Below, in pieces: positions 1-10,895 of a stretch of 64,000 nucleotides of DNA. Source of the stretch: Owenia fusiformis. Its lineage: Eukaryota > Annelida > Polychaeta > Sabellida > Oweniidae. A program made the translations under genes and the position numbers. The notes under the pieces are model-generated. The model worked only from the letters and a program-made list of their open reading frames with translations, ran no database searches and was not told where the DNA came from. The stretch lies in the NCBI GenBank assembly GCA_903813345.2, contig CAIIXF020000006.1, forward strand, positions 13,086,348 to 13,150,347, read 5' to 3'. The first letter of the stretch is position 1. Every line of letters begins with the position of its first letter.

Positions 1-100
1 TAAATAGTTGCTGGTCTTATTGAAGAATAATTGCTCATAAATTGTCAGCTAATTGAAGTTTAAAAGAGCAAAGAGAACGGAAGGGTAGTGAAAAACGTTG

Positions 101-243
101 AGATGCTATTTCTATTAGTTCTAGACTATACCATGGGCTTTCAATTAGAAAATCATATAGCATCTCAAAGATTTTCATGAAATCTGCCGAGATTCTATAT
201 GATTTTTGATCAATATAGTCTAGAACTAATAGAAATGGCATCT
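101..243. repeat. Fold-back (inverted repeat) element
   Basis: The outer arms, 101-130 and 214-243, are inverted copies of each other with one mismatch in 30 bases. A second, imperfect pair (about 149-165 against 190-206) lies inside, so nearly the whole segment can form one hairpin. This is the structure of a small non-autonomous DNA element. I see no coding potential and no convincing target-site duplication. Confidence 0.75.
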
Positions 244-1793
244 CTGTGCAGAGAAAACAGCTGCTTTTGCTACTACAGGCGGGTTACTATTCAAAATACT
301 ATTCAGAAATAGAATTTTTAACTATCATTGATTTATATTGATACATTTATTTGTAGTTTACAAAAAGTACTGCACAATTTTGTAATTTAATAAGATGACA
401 AATTAATTCAGGACAATCAACGTCTGCAAATCTGACCTCATAATTCATACCACCCCACCTACCTTAACCAGGAACATATATTGATTAAGGTGAACCCAGT
501 GGAACAAATTTTAGACTTGTTAGTGTAAGTAATCTTCAATTTAAAATGTAGCTAGTTTTCTCATTTCCTGAATGAATCTTCAAGGTTACCTGTTTAAGTA
601 GCATAATTGAAAGATTTGGTTAGATGTAATGTACATACTCGTATTTAAATGGTTGTGAGACATGATTTGTTAATAATTGTACAGTTTTGTATATGACTGA
701 TTCATTATGAATATATTTTATGTAGCAATTAACCTACTGAATGTGTTAGTCGGTGCATATACGAAACCTGCATATACAAACACCTCTCTGATCTGAACAC
801 CTCGTAATGTAACTTCTTTCCTCAATCTTAGAGACTTTTATGTTCAAAACTTAATGTGAACACCTGCCAATCAAAGGACTTGACCTGTCATAATGGCATT
901 CATATTACCATTAGGTCTTACTTTTCTTTTAGGTTCTTAGACTGCTATAAAATATTCAAAACTATAACATATGCCATTACATTTTGATTACGCATTCAGT
1001 AATAGTCTTGCTTCAAACCCTTGTAATCCCACCCCTACACTGAAATACATGGGGTCCAGAGACTTGATACGAGAATAATATTTAGAGAGACAGAATGAAT
1101 GAACTCCCCCCAAAAGTTGCGAAACCTTTTTCATTAATTGGTACTCATGTTTGAATTTTTGATTCAAAAACCAATCAAAAATAGGCTTATTTTTCTAATG
1201 AGTATTTAAATTGACTTTTTTTTAGTTCTGCACATTCCTCACTCACAAAATGTTCAGCTTTGATGACACAATCAATGAACTCCTCAAAGTCAAACTTATC
1301 TTTCAAAGTTCCCTCATTGAAATAATAATATAAGAGGTGAGAAATGATTTTCAATATTGATTCAGATACTCTGTTATTTTTATTATTTCATCAAGCAATA
1401 TATTGTACAAAACTTGAAAGCAATTCAATTTCCTATATAAAATAATTACAAATGACATTCTGCGTCATCGTCTATCCTCTTGAAAAAAGTAAGATAGCCT
1501 CCATTCATATAAAATGCGTCATATTTAGCATCTAAAGCGTTATTCAGAATCACCAATCCCTTTTAGCCATTATTATGTTCCAAAAATATTTATAAAAGCT
1601 AAATATGTACAATGATATACTATTAACTGTAACTCCCATGGATTTGGAAATGTACAGTAATCTGACAGCGTTTCTGAATCAAAACAAGTGGTATGATTTT
1701 TAATACCATGGCCCCATATTGATATTTTCAGTTGTTTTTCCAGATAGATATAATAATATTGTCAGCTTTAGAAGCATCAAGAATAGCACCATT
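244..1793. other. Intergenic sequence downstream of gene A
   Basis: AT-rich sequence with no exon I can support. Positions about 760-905 hold a degenerate copy of the 'aacacct...acctgccaat' dispersed repeat also seen at 18298-18475. Confidence 0.5.
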
Positions 1794-1799
1794 TTTATT
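1794..1799 (-). promoter_or_regulatory. Poly(A) signal of gene A
   Basis: The minus strand reads AATAAA about 85 bases after the TAG stop of gene A at 1882-1884. This is the first canonical signal I see downstream, so it is the likely 3' end signal. Confidence 0.55.
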
Positions 1800-1881
1800 G
1801 AATACATATGTTTCTAATGAGTATTCACTTTTCTACAAGATAATGTTTTGCCAAACAAACAGGCAGGTCTTGCAATGAAGA

Positions 1882-1977
1882 CTAATATTGTTTTAATTCT
1901 TCCGTGATCTGATGTTCTGTAAGGTTGTCATTCATCTCATCTACTGGGCCGCCTATTGCACCCCCACGTGTTGCATA
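1882..1977 (-). CDS. Gene A exon 7: short cytoplasmic tail
   Basis: 31 codons plus TAG. It begins YATRGGAIGGPVDEMNDNLTE. The match to the gene B tail YDTRGGPRDQLNDNLTEN is what identifies this very short exon; acceptor ttttccag and phase 0 agree. No PDZ-type C-terminus is obvious (it ends in KQY). Confidence 0.85.
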   Translation of the reverse strand, partial: YATRGGAIGGPVDEMNDNLTEHQITEELKQY

Positions 1978-4900
1978 CTGGAAAATATTCGAGGTCTTAA
2001 CTCCTAACAGTCTGGATTCGCACCTATCACATTCTAATGCATGTCTTTATTGTCCAGATTTAAAGGAGGTTCAAGTTCACTATTTTTCGATAACATGTGT
2101 GTTGTATGAGTATACTCACGATCAGACATCAAGGTCAGTTGCTTGAGTATTCACTCAATGGTAGACTACTGAGTTAAAGGCATAATGTAGTTATCTAAGG
2201 GGAAATTGAGAGGTGACACAAATATAAGGGAACAACTATAATATGAAGAAGTCCTTGTGCCTTTTAGTGGAAAACAGCAAAGAAATACAAGAACAGAAAC
2301 ATTTTGTAAAAAATATTCAGATTAAGATTAACCAGGTCATTGCCCTGTTTATTATATCTAATAGTCTAAGTGGAGATTACAAGAAAATAGAATTGTAATG
2401 AAAATCCTAATGTCTTACCCTTCCATAATATTTATAATGAAGAACATCACCCAAGAAAGCAAAGGCAGTGATGCATATGCCACACAACAGGATGATGAGG
2501 GGGGCTGCAAACATTGGCACAGTGATAGGAATAATCCCAGAATCGTCCTTGCCCTTGGTGAGCCATGTAGCTGGAGTAGGTGACTCCACTGTGTTCTCTC
2601 TATAGCAGTCTCCCCACCATATTCTCTCAAGGTCATCAAGGTCACCCTGTTCCTGCATTTCTGAATAACAGTATGAGGATATCCACTGATTTAGTCTGAT
2701 TTGATTTTTATAAGATTTTTCGTTGGAAAATAATTCAATTCCAGGTCTATCCTCTAACAGTGTCAAGATATAGGGAGAGAAAATATTCTAGCATAGTTCC
2801 TCCATTCAGAAATCATTATCACAATCTAAAACAGCGAGACCATGGGACGATTAATTCATAAACTGAAGTCATAACAATTAGCACTAAATACATGTTACAA
2901 TACATTACCTAGAGTTGCCTGATGAAATGGTTCTAGTATATCTTCACTTATGTTTTTCCCTACAGCTATACCATATCCCCTGGTATGTAATGGCTCACCA
3001 ACAGATATTAAATCACAGGGCTTCTGATTAATGTACGACTTCACCAATAATTTCTCAACCAAAAGGGCATAACTTTCATTTCGTACTTTGGCTATTCCCT
3101 CTTCAAGAGAATTCACAATGTTCTTTTCTTGTTTGTCTATGTATGCTATCATCAAATGGTACATCATTCCATGTCTTTTCTTGAAATATGCATCTGTGCT
3201 TGAGTCTCTAATCCATCCAAAATTCACGAGGACAGGATCCTGGGAAAATAAGTCCTCTATGCTGTTGATAATGTGATGTCGTTGAGGGGGTGGAGCTGTA
3301 GCAGAGATTGACAGGCAGTTCACGAGGCTTCCAATGTACGTCACCAATGTCAGTGTGACAAAAACAAACCAGAAACTAGAGAGGATTTTGGCTGCTATGG
3401 AATGTGGGGATCTTTCAAAACCTAAAATGAACATTATGTAATATAATAGTTTTTATATTATAGAGATATGCATATTACACATCTCAGTCTAAAATATATG
3501 TATATAAAATGAATAAAAAATGAACAGCTTTATTTTCCACATGCCTGAATTTGAAATTTCAAATTTGAATGCTAAATTTAACATAAGCTCAAAGAATTCT
3601 TCAATCAAGATATCATAGAGTTAAATACAGTAAATGCTCCAAAAGGGGGCATCCAGTTGGCAAACTTTTGGAGGGGTGTATACCTTGCCATTGCAGAGTA
3701 GTGAAGACAAACCATAAAGATCCTTGAAAGGTAAAAGCTTCAGCCTCTCTCCTGTCTATGCGACCTCGTACAGCCATAGTTCCATACTCATATGGGTTAT
3801 AATGGTTGCATATCCATAGTAACAAAGTCGTCTAAATAAATGTATAATGATGATTTTGCAACATAAATGATTTCTATATGGCAGATATATTCATATAGTG
3901 ACATGACTCCCACCTCCTCTCACTGTGTACAATTTATGCTACACTCCCCTCAAAAGGTTTGGCAATACTAACTCTCACATTGAACCACATGTTAAAGCCT
4001 GTTTTTGTTCGGTGTTAACATCATTAAATTGCATAAACTTCCAGCTTTATGAAAAAAAAAAAAAAAAAAAATTTAGAAAAACTCTAAATCAAACAATACT
4101 AGGCTTTAACATACTTATCCAATGAGAAGTCAAAGATGTCAAACTTTAAGAAAAGGATGTATGTACTATAAACTGAATCTGTGATTCAATAGATTCTCAC
4201 CAACAAAAATGCAGCAATTGTTATCAACCACAGTCCAGTTGAGAAAGGTTTTAAGACAGAGAATCCTGCTAGCTGGGCTGCTGCTACTTCTGTCTTTGAT
4301 GGTCTTCGTATTAGAATTGTGATCCCTGTCTGTTGTAATGGATGGATAAAGTAAGCAGCTTTTGATGTTTCTGGAGTTATGAGTATTGGGGCTGCTACCA
4401 CATCTGCACCCTAAAACAATCAGTAAAGCACTCTGAAACAATCAGTAAAGTACTCTGAAACGATCAGTAATGCACTCTGAAACAATCAGTGAAGTACTCT
4501 GAAACAATCAGTAATGCACTCTGAAACAACCAGTAAAGCACTCTGAAACAATCAGTAAAGTACCCTGATACAATCAGTAATGCACTCTGAAACAATCAGT
4601 AAAGTACTCTGAAACAATCAGTAGTGCACTCTGAAACAATCAGTAAAGCACTTTGATACAATCAGTAATGCACTCTGAAACAATCAGTAAAGCACTCTGA
4701 AACAATCAGTAAAGTACTCTGAAACAATCAGAAAAGCACTCTGAAAAATAAGCAAATCACTCTGAAACAAGAACTTTAAACGAAGCAGGTCTATACTGAA
4801 CTTGCATCAGATAGCCACACAATCCATTGTTGATGTTACAGCTTACATCAAAATTTATAATCTAAAATGGAGGTTTCATGACCTCGTTGGAGTTTAAATG

Positions 4901-5937
4901 TGAAATGAATATTGGTACATATTGTGACTTTTTGACTACATATAGTATGACCAGATTTTAGGGGCAAGATCCCTACCAGTAAAAACTTCTATCTATTTGT
5001 ATAATATCCTACCATAGTGACCATCTCATTCAATAACCCATCATGTTTCCCTGGAATCACATCTGCGAGACCAGAAGAGTAGAACTCATATGAAAAGCCA
5101 GTTTTATCACTCAGTTTTCGCACATAGTCAGCCATGTACCCAGAATAGGCAGCCAAACCTGTCTTGTTGGGGTCAATCATCATCCATGGTTCATTCTGTA
5201 AGATATGGATACAGTGGAGACATGGATAGATAAAATATGGATATAGTAAAGATACTGATACAGTGGAGATATGGATATAGATATAGTAAATGTATACAGA
5301 TATTGATACATGTAAAGATCTGGATATTAAAAATATGGATAAAGTAAATGGATTGAAACAGATATTGATACATACATGAAGATATGGATATAGAAAATAT
5401 GGAGAAGATATGGATAAACTTGTATTCATTTATGTTTTAATATTAATAATAATAAAAATGATAATTATATATGTGATCGAGGCAATGATACAAATATGCA
5501 CCTTTTTCTTAATTTCACTCTTGCAAAAACTATTCCTGAGGATCTGAGGGTGTCTTATCTGAGGAAGTCTTATTTCAAGTGCATTGCTAGAAATATTAAA
5601 ATGCAGTACAGTCTCATGCATAGCTCAGTGTAATACGGCCAATGTAAATGAATGGACACCTCATGTTGAAACATTTTGTGAGACTGTGCTTCTCTAGATT
5701 GGGCAATGTCACATTTTATTTATTATAAAATTCTGTTCCTATACTATAGTATTGTTATTTTTGGTGCAAATGGTCTTATTAGTAGTTGTAGTATCTTGCA
5801 AATTAAAATGTAGATGAAGATGCTAATCAACCTACTTCTATCGTCAAAATTTTCAATGTCTTGTTTGTTTGAATCTTTGATGTTGCTATGGTAACCACAG
5901 CTGCCATCAGGAATTGTATTACATTCAAGGAATTCAT
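1882..5937 (-). CDS. Ionotropic glutamate receptor-like protein A (7 coding exons)
   Basis: Joined exons 5836-5937, 5013-5195, 4201-4410, 3684-3831, 2909-3421, 2419-2660 and 1882-1977 (minus strand) give 497 codons without a frame break. Visible parts: signal peptide (about 1-18); S1 (about 25-150) with EPWMMIDP and GYMADYV; M1 across the exon 3/4 junction (about 153-173) followed by NPYEYG, the SPYEW equivalent; pore loop 202-215 ending LQWQG; M3 231-252 with TYIGSLVNCLS in place of SYTANLAAF; S2 with SST (288-290) and YALLVE (Glu337); conserved Cys; M4 about 430-458. There is no amino-terminal domain, so it resembles kainate-binding proteins and ionotropic receptors, not full-length AMPA/kainate receptors. 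By family it is a plasma-membrane ligand-gated cation channel subunit. Oddities: the agonist-binding Arg of S1 is replaced by Thr110, and Trp sits at the Q/R site. The ligand is unknown. Confidence 0.9.
2419..2660 (-). CDS. Gene A exon 6: end of S2 and M4
   Basis: 242 bases, phase 1 to 0. DLDDLERIWWGDC corresponds to the LQEEGKL...KWW helix and conserved cysteine. M4 follows (IIPITVPMF...LIILLCGICITAFAF), then the basic stop-transfer HYKYYGR. The donor is GTAAGA. Confidence 0.9.
2909..3421 (-). CDS. Gene A exon 5: M3 and most of S2
   Basis: 513 bases, phase 1 to 1. GFERSPHSIAAKILSS leads into M3, followed by the long S2 lobe with RDSSTDAYFKK, EEGIAKVRNESYALLVE and QKPCDL. The Ser289-Thr290 pair and Glu337 match the S2 agonist contacts of kainate/AMPA receptors. 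Confidence 0.92.
3684..3831 (-). CDS. Gene A exon 4: M1 end and pore loop
   Basis: 148 bases, phase 0 to 1. TTLLLWIC finishes M1, NPYEYG follows, and GSLWFVFTTLQWQG aligns without gaps with the AMPA pore loop NSLWFSLGAFMQQG. The Q/R-site position is therefore Trp. Confidence 0.9.
4201..4410 (-). CDS. Gene A exon 3: end of S1 and start of M1
   Basis: 70 codons, phase 0, the same length as gene B exon 3. GADVVAAPILIT aligns with the ADLAVAPLTIT block, but the following PET-SK replaces the VRE segment, so the positions equivalent to GluA2 Thr480 and Arg485 are Leu105 and Thr110. It ends in FSTGLWLITIAAFLL, the first half of M1. The donor is GTGAGA. Confidence 0.9.
4411..4758 (-). repeat. 22-bp minisatellite made of 3' splice-site copies, abutting gene A exon 3
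   Basis: A partial unit (4411-4428) is followed by 14 full 22-bp units (4429-4736) and a decayed end to about 4758. Read in the sense (minus) direction each unit is CTTTACTGATTGTTTCAG then AGTG or AGTA: a branch-point-like CTGAT, a T-rich stretch and a YAG. The genuine acceptor of exon 3 (gattgttttag, then GGTGC) is the terminal unit. Unit ends alternate between aatg and aaag on the plus strand, hinting at 44-bp higher-order growth. Confidence 0.92.
5013..5195 (-). CDS. Gene A exon 2: S1
   Basis: 61 codons, phase 0 at both ends. It starts NEPWMMIDPNKT and contains YSGYMADYVRKLSDKTGFSY, the counterpart of YEGYCVDL...GFKY in S1. The first 39 codons are nearly identical to gene B exon 2, and the last 22 are not (a conversion boundary). 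This exon is five codons shorter than the B exon and lacks the DGRYG loop. Confidence 0.88.
5196..5420 (-). repeat. GATATGGATA-type imperfect repeat in intron 1 of gene A
   Basis: Short degenerate repeats of 'gatatggata/tagtaaa' fill the 3' end of intron 1 immediately before exon 2. The same repeat occupies the same place in gene B (17594-17760), and positions 5196-5341 align to it without gaps. Confidence 0.75.
5836..5937 (-). CDS. Gene A exon 1: signal peptide and first S1 strand
   Basis: 34 codons starting MNSLNVIQFLMAAVVTIA and ending KILTIE, followed by donor GTAGGT. I chose this ATG because the exon aligns residue for residue with exon 1 of gene B. A likely acceptor (tttttgcag) just upstream puts the exon's 5' end near 5975, implying an upstream noncoding exon or a trans-spliced leader. 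Confidence 0.8.
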
Positions 5938-7193
5938 CTTTAGAGTGGTCCAAATATGGTCAGGTCATAGCACATCTGCAAAAAGATTTGTGCACAGATC
6001 TAAATGCGAATTATTGGGTCATATAGATAGGTAAGGGTAAATAAAGATGCAAAAATGGAACTAGAGATATACATGTACAGTACATGCATACACTACTACT
6101 TAATAATATACATGTATAAGCAATCTGATAATTAACTAAAATGCAAAACATTTAAATAAATTCAAGAGTTAATCTTCATACATACCTATTTTCTTGGTTG
6201 AATTTTTATCATTACATGCCCTTTTATATGGAACCAGGAAGTGTTAAAAAATGTTTACGCGAGCTATATTTGCAGGTATGTATGTGTTTATGCTGGATAT
6301 GATGCGTTCTACCTGAGGGGGTCACGATGTCTGCTCTTTAGAAAATGTTTGAATGGACAAGTAAAAACTTAGGAAATATATTGCCCTGGTAAGGTCACAG
6401 TGACTTATTTAAAGGACCGCTGCAAAACTTGAATTTACCACCATTTTAAAGAGAAAAAATTCAGATTTTTAGACCATTGAATACAACACCATTAACACTG
6501 TGAAATACATTGTTTTCTACAATCCATATGACAGGAAAAATCAAGTTAACACAGTATTGTTTATACCATTTAACTCCATCTTTATGCGTACAATTTACAT
6601 TGAATTTAATCATTTTAAAAAGTGATGTCATCAACTTTTGACAAAGTTATGTCAGTAAATTTTACCAAAAATGATCATGTCAAAAGTGCAAAATACAATG
6701 TAATAGTCAAATTGGGCAAAAATGAAAATTTTTTTGGTATCCAAAATAAATTACATGCAATGTTCTGTTAAACTCTATCATGTTTCTTTAACAGTACACA
6801 TGTACAAATAAACTGATTTAGATTATAACTTTCACATAACAAAACAAAGCATATGTGTTTTATATCAGTATCTATATTTTGCACAAAATTAAAAGCAGGC
6901 ATTTACAATATAAAAACTGATAGATATGAATAAAAGCTTTAATATGCGTCGAATATTTCATTAACAGTATGAGCAAATGAAAGACCAAGCTTTATACACA
7001 TTACAATTTTAATTTTAGCAGTTATGATTTCACAAAAATGCCATAAAATATAATACTATTTTAATATTAAAATTTGTAAAATGCATGTATGATATTCTGA
7101 ATTCAAGAAAAAACCTGAAGCAAATTCTGTATAATATTTTTGTTAACATTTCTTATATTATTCCATTTGCAATAATTTTAGTCTTGGATACAC

Positions 7194-7332
7194 AGTAAAA
7201 ACTGGCAAATGGAACACCTTGCAAGTTGAACAGTTTTAAAAAGTCCAGAGTTCCACTGATTTGGTTTATGAACCTTTGCAAGTGCGACACATTTTTGAGG
7301 TCCCAAATGTATTCCACCTATACAGGGTTTAC
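7194..7332. repeat. Degenerate MITE of the CAGTAAAACC family
   Basis: The ends cagtaaaaactg and cagggtttactg are imperfect inverted copies. The interior has 'aacacctt...gttgaacag', as in the better preserved copy at 10896-12009. Confidence 0.5.
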
Positions 7333-8375
7333 TGTGCGTAATCAATTTTACAAATCAAACATCTCGAAGCATTATCAAATAATGTAAACAAATTCAATAT
7401 GTACAATATTACGCTGATTCAACTGAACACAAAAATGATATCTAAATTTAATCTAAAGCATTATCTTTTAACACTGCAATGAAATACAATTTGGCACTGT
7501 TTGTATCTTTATCTACCAAATAGATGTACCATTACTGGTATTTCAGGAGCTTTTATATGTTTTTTAGGTTGTATGTTCAGTTATGAAAACCATCTCCCAA
7601 TTGATTTAGGGTCATGAATATCTGATTTTGTAATAAAAACTGAGTCAATATTGACTCTTGTTCAACTATCCTTATTCTACCTGAACAATTGACTGATTCA
7701 AGATTTTAAAAGGATGATCTTTTATAAACATTTGCCAGGGAAAGACTGGTTTATTGCCCATTTCATGTATAACCCTATAGTACATATACTTTGCATGGAT
7801 ATTTAGTAATTTTGGAATACACACAGTGCCTCTTTGAAGAACTAGTGAAATAGAAGCCATATCAAGTTACTCATTTTATACATTTTGGCGAAACAATGCT
7901 TATTTACATAAAAGCTTGAAAGCATCTACTATTTTCATGATGAAAGTACAGTTCAGTACATGATGCATGAGTTATCTGGAACATTTTGAGTTCATCAATT
8001 CAAAAATGGAAAATTTCTAATTTTTCTCTAAAAATAAGGTTAACAGGATCATCAAAATACAATGTTGTGCATAAAACCATTCATACAAATAGAATCTTTA
8101 CAGTTCTGCATTGAGTAGATAGAACTAAATGTACTGATACGAGCCTCAATCATTTCATTGAGATAATCAGAAAAATAGAAAAGATTATCAAATTGCCTTG
8201 CAGTGAATTTTCACTTTCAATAAGCACATATAAAACCTAACATGATATTATGTATATACATATTTTGTACATTCGAGTACATGTAAATGTACAAACAGTG
8301 TGGTTACGTATACAAAGGTGTTGGATAAAAATGGAATTAACATATACCCATGAGCGCAATATTAATATTTCAGAT

Positions 8376-8566
8376 TAACATGTAAATACTAATTTTAAAT
8401 TACAATGTAAATTTTCCAGCCTAACATGTAAATACCAATTTTAAATTACAATGTAAATTTTCCAGCCTAACATGTAAATACTACATTTAAATTATAATGT
8501 TAATGCTTCAACCATACATGATTTTAAATAACAATAAAAATTCTTCAACCTAACATGTAAATACAT
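8376..8566. repeat. 46-bp tandem repeat, about four copies
   Basis: Units start taacatgtaaatac at 8376, 8422 and 8468, with a decayed copy after that and a partial one at 8551. The first two units are almost identical. Confidence 0.85.
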
Positions 8567-9204
8567 GCACAGGGTGTAAAGGTTCCTTCTCAATATTAAT
8601 GTGACAATGACAAAACATGGAATGTAAAAACATTTTCCTCCATTCATGTTCCTCTAACTTTCAGTTATATGGACAAGGAATGTATAAGGTACAGGACCAA
8701 AGGACGTGTGTATATTCATGAATATACCCGATGACTGCATCAGACATGTGTGTGTATGATTCCTGCAGCTGGGTGACAATTGAGGGGTATATTCACTAAG
8801 ATACACCCCATTCTGAGGTCTACATGATCATTATAACATGACTCAATGAAATTGTACAAAAAAACTTGAAATTAACTGACTTTATTTCAGTGTGTCTATT
8901 AAATCCTTTATCTCGGTGAGAGTTGATCTATTCCAATGGGAGGACTATATGTATTTGTCATGTTATAATTCATAATACAATATATATGGTAAGGTATTCA
9001 TGGTTAGTTAGTTAAAAACAACAATAGGCATTGGAGGAATGTTCAAAATATTGAAACAAAATATATAACAACTGACCAGATATGACACTTATAGTTCATA
9101 TCTTAAAACATAAGCATACAAAAACTAAGATCACTTTTCAGATGAGGGAATGTTACTTGTATCAGAAAATATTTCTACTTCACGCAAAGCATGTTTGGAG
9201 TTTG

Positions 9205-9480
9205 GCATATTACACTGTAGTTTTGTAGAGTATGGCATTCCATATTGACATATGGTGCAGTGGAATGGCATTCTATACTACAATATTGTTGGGTATGGCA
9301 TATTACACCACAATATTGTGGAATATGACATATTACACCACAATATTGTGGAATATGGCATATTACACCACAATATTGTGGAATATGAAGTATTAAACCA
9401 CAATATTATGGAATATGACATAACATAATACAATACCGTGGAATATGACTTCTTAACTAAAGTTTTGTGGAATATGGCAT
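9205..9480. repeat. 30-bp tandem repeat with a perfect palindrome in each core unit
   Basis: Units of the form 'ggcatattacaccacaata' plus 'ttgtggaatat'. The 14-base palindrome CCACAATATTGTGG recurs at 9308, 9338 and 9368, exactly 30 bases apart. Flanking units are progressively decayed. Confidence 0.85.
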
Positions 9481-10358
9481 ACTATACCTATATATATGGA
9501 ATATGGCAAACTGCCTACAGGAGGCATATGGCATAAAATATAACAGCAGTGGCATACAACAACTATACTTTAACATTATCATTTGTACAATTTGGATGAA
9601 TTACCTCTTGAATTCTATGATCTTTATTTTTGTCAGTTTCTGTATTATAATGTACCAATTCTTTGTTTTAACGTACAATACAGGTAGATTCCACAATTAC
9701 TTATATCACACTCATATATGGTTTCGGCAGTATATACAGATACATGTACATTTACCCTCGAATATTAGTTTATAAATCACAATTATCTTATTATGACTGA
9801 GTTCCTGTATATACAAACAGTAGTGTTACCCACACTTGCTCTCAATGGGATTTCACATATGACACATATGTATCATGTAATATGATATGTACATTCTTAT
9901 ATCAAGCCATTGAGCCCCCTCCCCTTATAACATCTGGGTCAAGGAATACATAGGGGGACTCTAATATCAAATCATTATTTGCAACTTTTGTTTGCCTTTG
10001 CTTCACTCCATCAGTACATGCGTGTACATAGCTATCAGTATAACGCTCCTTAAAATAAGAGACCTAAAACAAGTGTGTGTGACTTAAATAAAACAAGACA
10101 ACCACAATATAGCATTTTTTCAGTGTGCAGATAAAAAGCCTGTAGTTATAGCATGTTTACAATTTAAGCAGCATTTAGTAAAGAAGGAAGCAAGTTAACC
10201 AAGTGTTATTCAATTAAGATGCTAAAATACACTGATATACTATTTTATATCACTTGGACTTTCCCTGGATATGTGCCCTCGTTTCTAATACATGTACACT
10301 ATCTATATGCTTATATAACCTACATATAGAAAGGTCACCTCATCTTCATATAGAACGT

Positions 10359-10470
10359 TGACCACAATATATTAAAATATTAACCTAAATATATAGAGTT
10401 AACCTCCATAAAGAAAGTTGACCTCAATATAGAAAGTTGACCTCAATATAGAAATTTAACTATCATATCA
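10359..10470. repeat. About 20-bp degenerate tandem repeat
   Basis: Repeats of 'aatatagaaagttgacctc', clearest from 10399 to 10455. Confidence 0.7.
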
Positions 10471-10895
10471 AAAGTTGTGGCAGATTGAAAACATTGTTCA
10501 GGGTTTGTTTATTCAAAATATTTAGGAAAAAAGCTATCAGAGGCATTCAGAGCTGTTAAAGGAGATAATTTCTGAAGCAAAATTTATTTCTACATTCATA
10601 ATGCCAGACTCCCACATCATATCACAGATATATACATCTACCTTTAATATTATAAACTACATTATGCAAAATGCATTGACATTTAAATCTTAGAGTGGAG
10701 GATTTTGATTGGCTGGCTGGTATCAGTTTGACCAATTACCAGAAAGAGCTTGGATATTGCGATCCAATTTCCCTGTTCACGATTATGTGACAAACTATAG
10801 TCCATTGCTCCATTATGAGGACAGGATACACAATATATATATATATATACTGGATCCTGAAGGAGAACATCTCTTGAAGGAGAAAGCTGTTTATG

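Larger units (their letters stand above)
5976..10895. other. Gene A to gene B spacer, left part
   Basis: No exon found. It contains a degenerate 'cagtaaaa...tttactg' inverted element (7194-7332), the 46-bp array (8376-8566), the 30-bp array (9205-9480) and the 20-bp repeats (10359-10470). The rest is unstructured AT-rich sequence. Confidence 0.5.

Noticed and set aside
4051-4071. A-run of about 20 as a retroposon tail
   Set aside because: No AATAAA, target duplication or element body next to it; a simple homopolymer in intron 3 of gene A.
7672-7860. Minus-strand open frame of 62 codons with protein-like composition (GNKPVFPWQMFIKDH)
   Set aside because: No recognised family and no splice context. 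It could be a retroelement remnant, so it is left uncalled.
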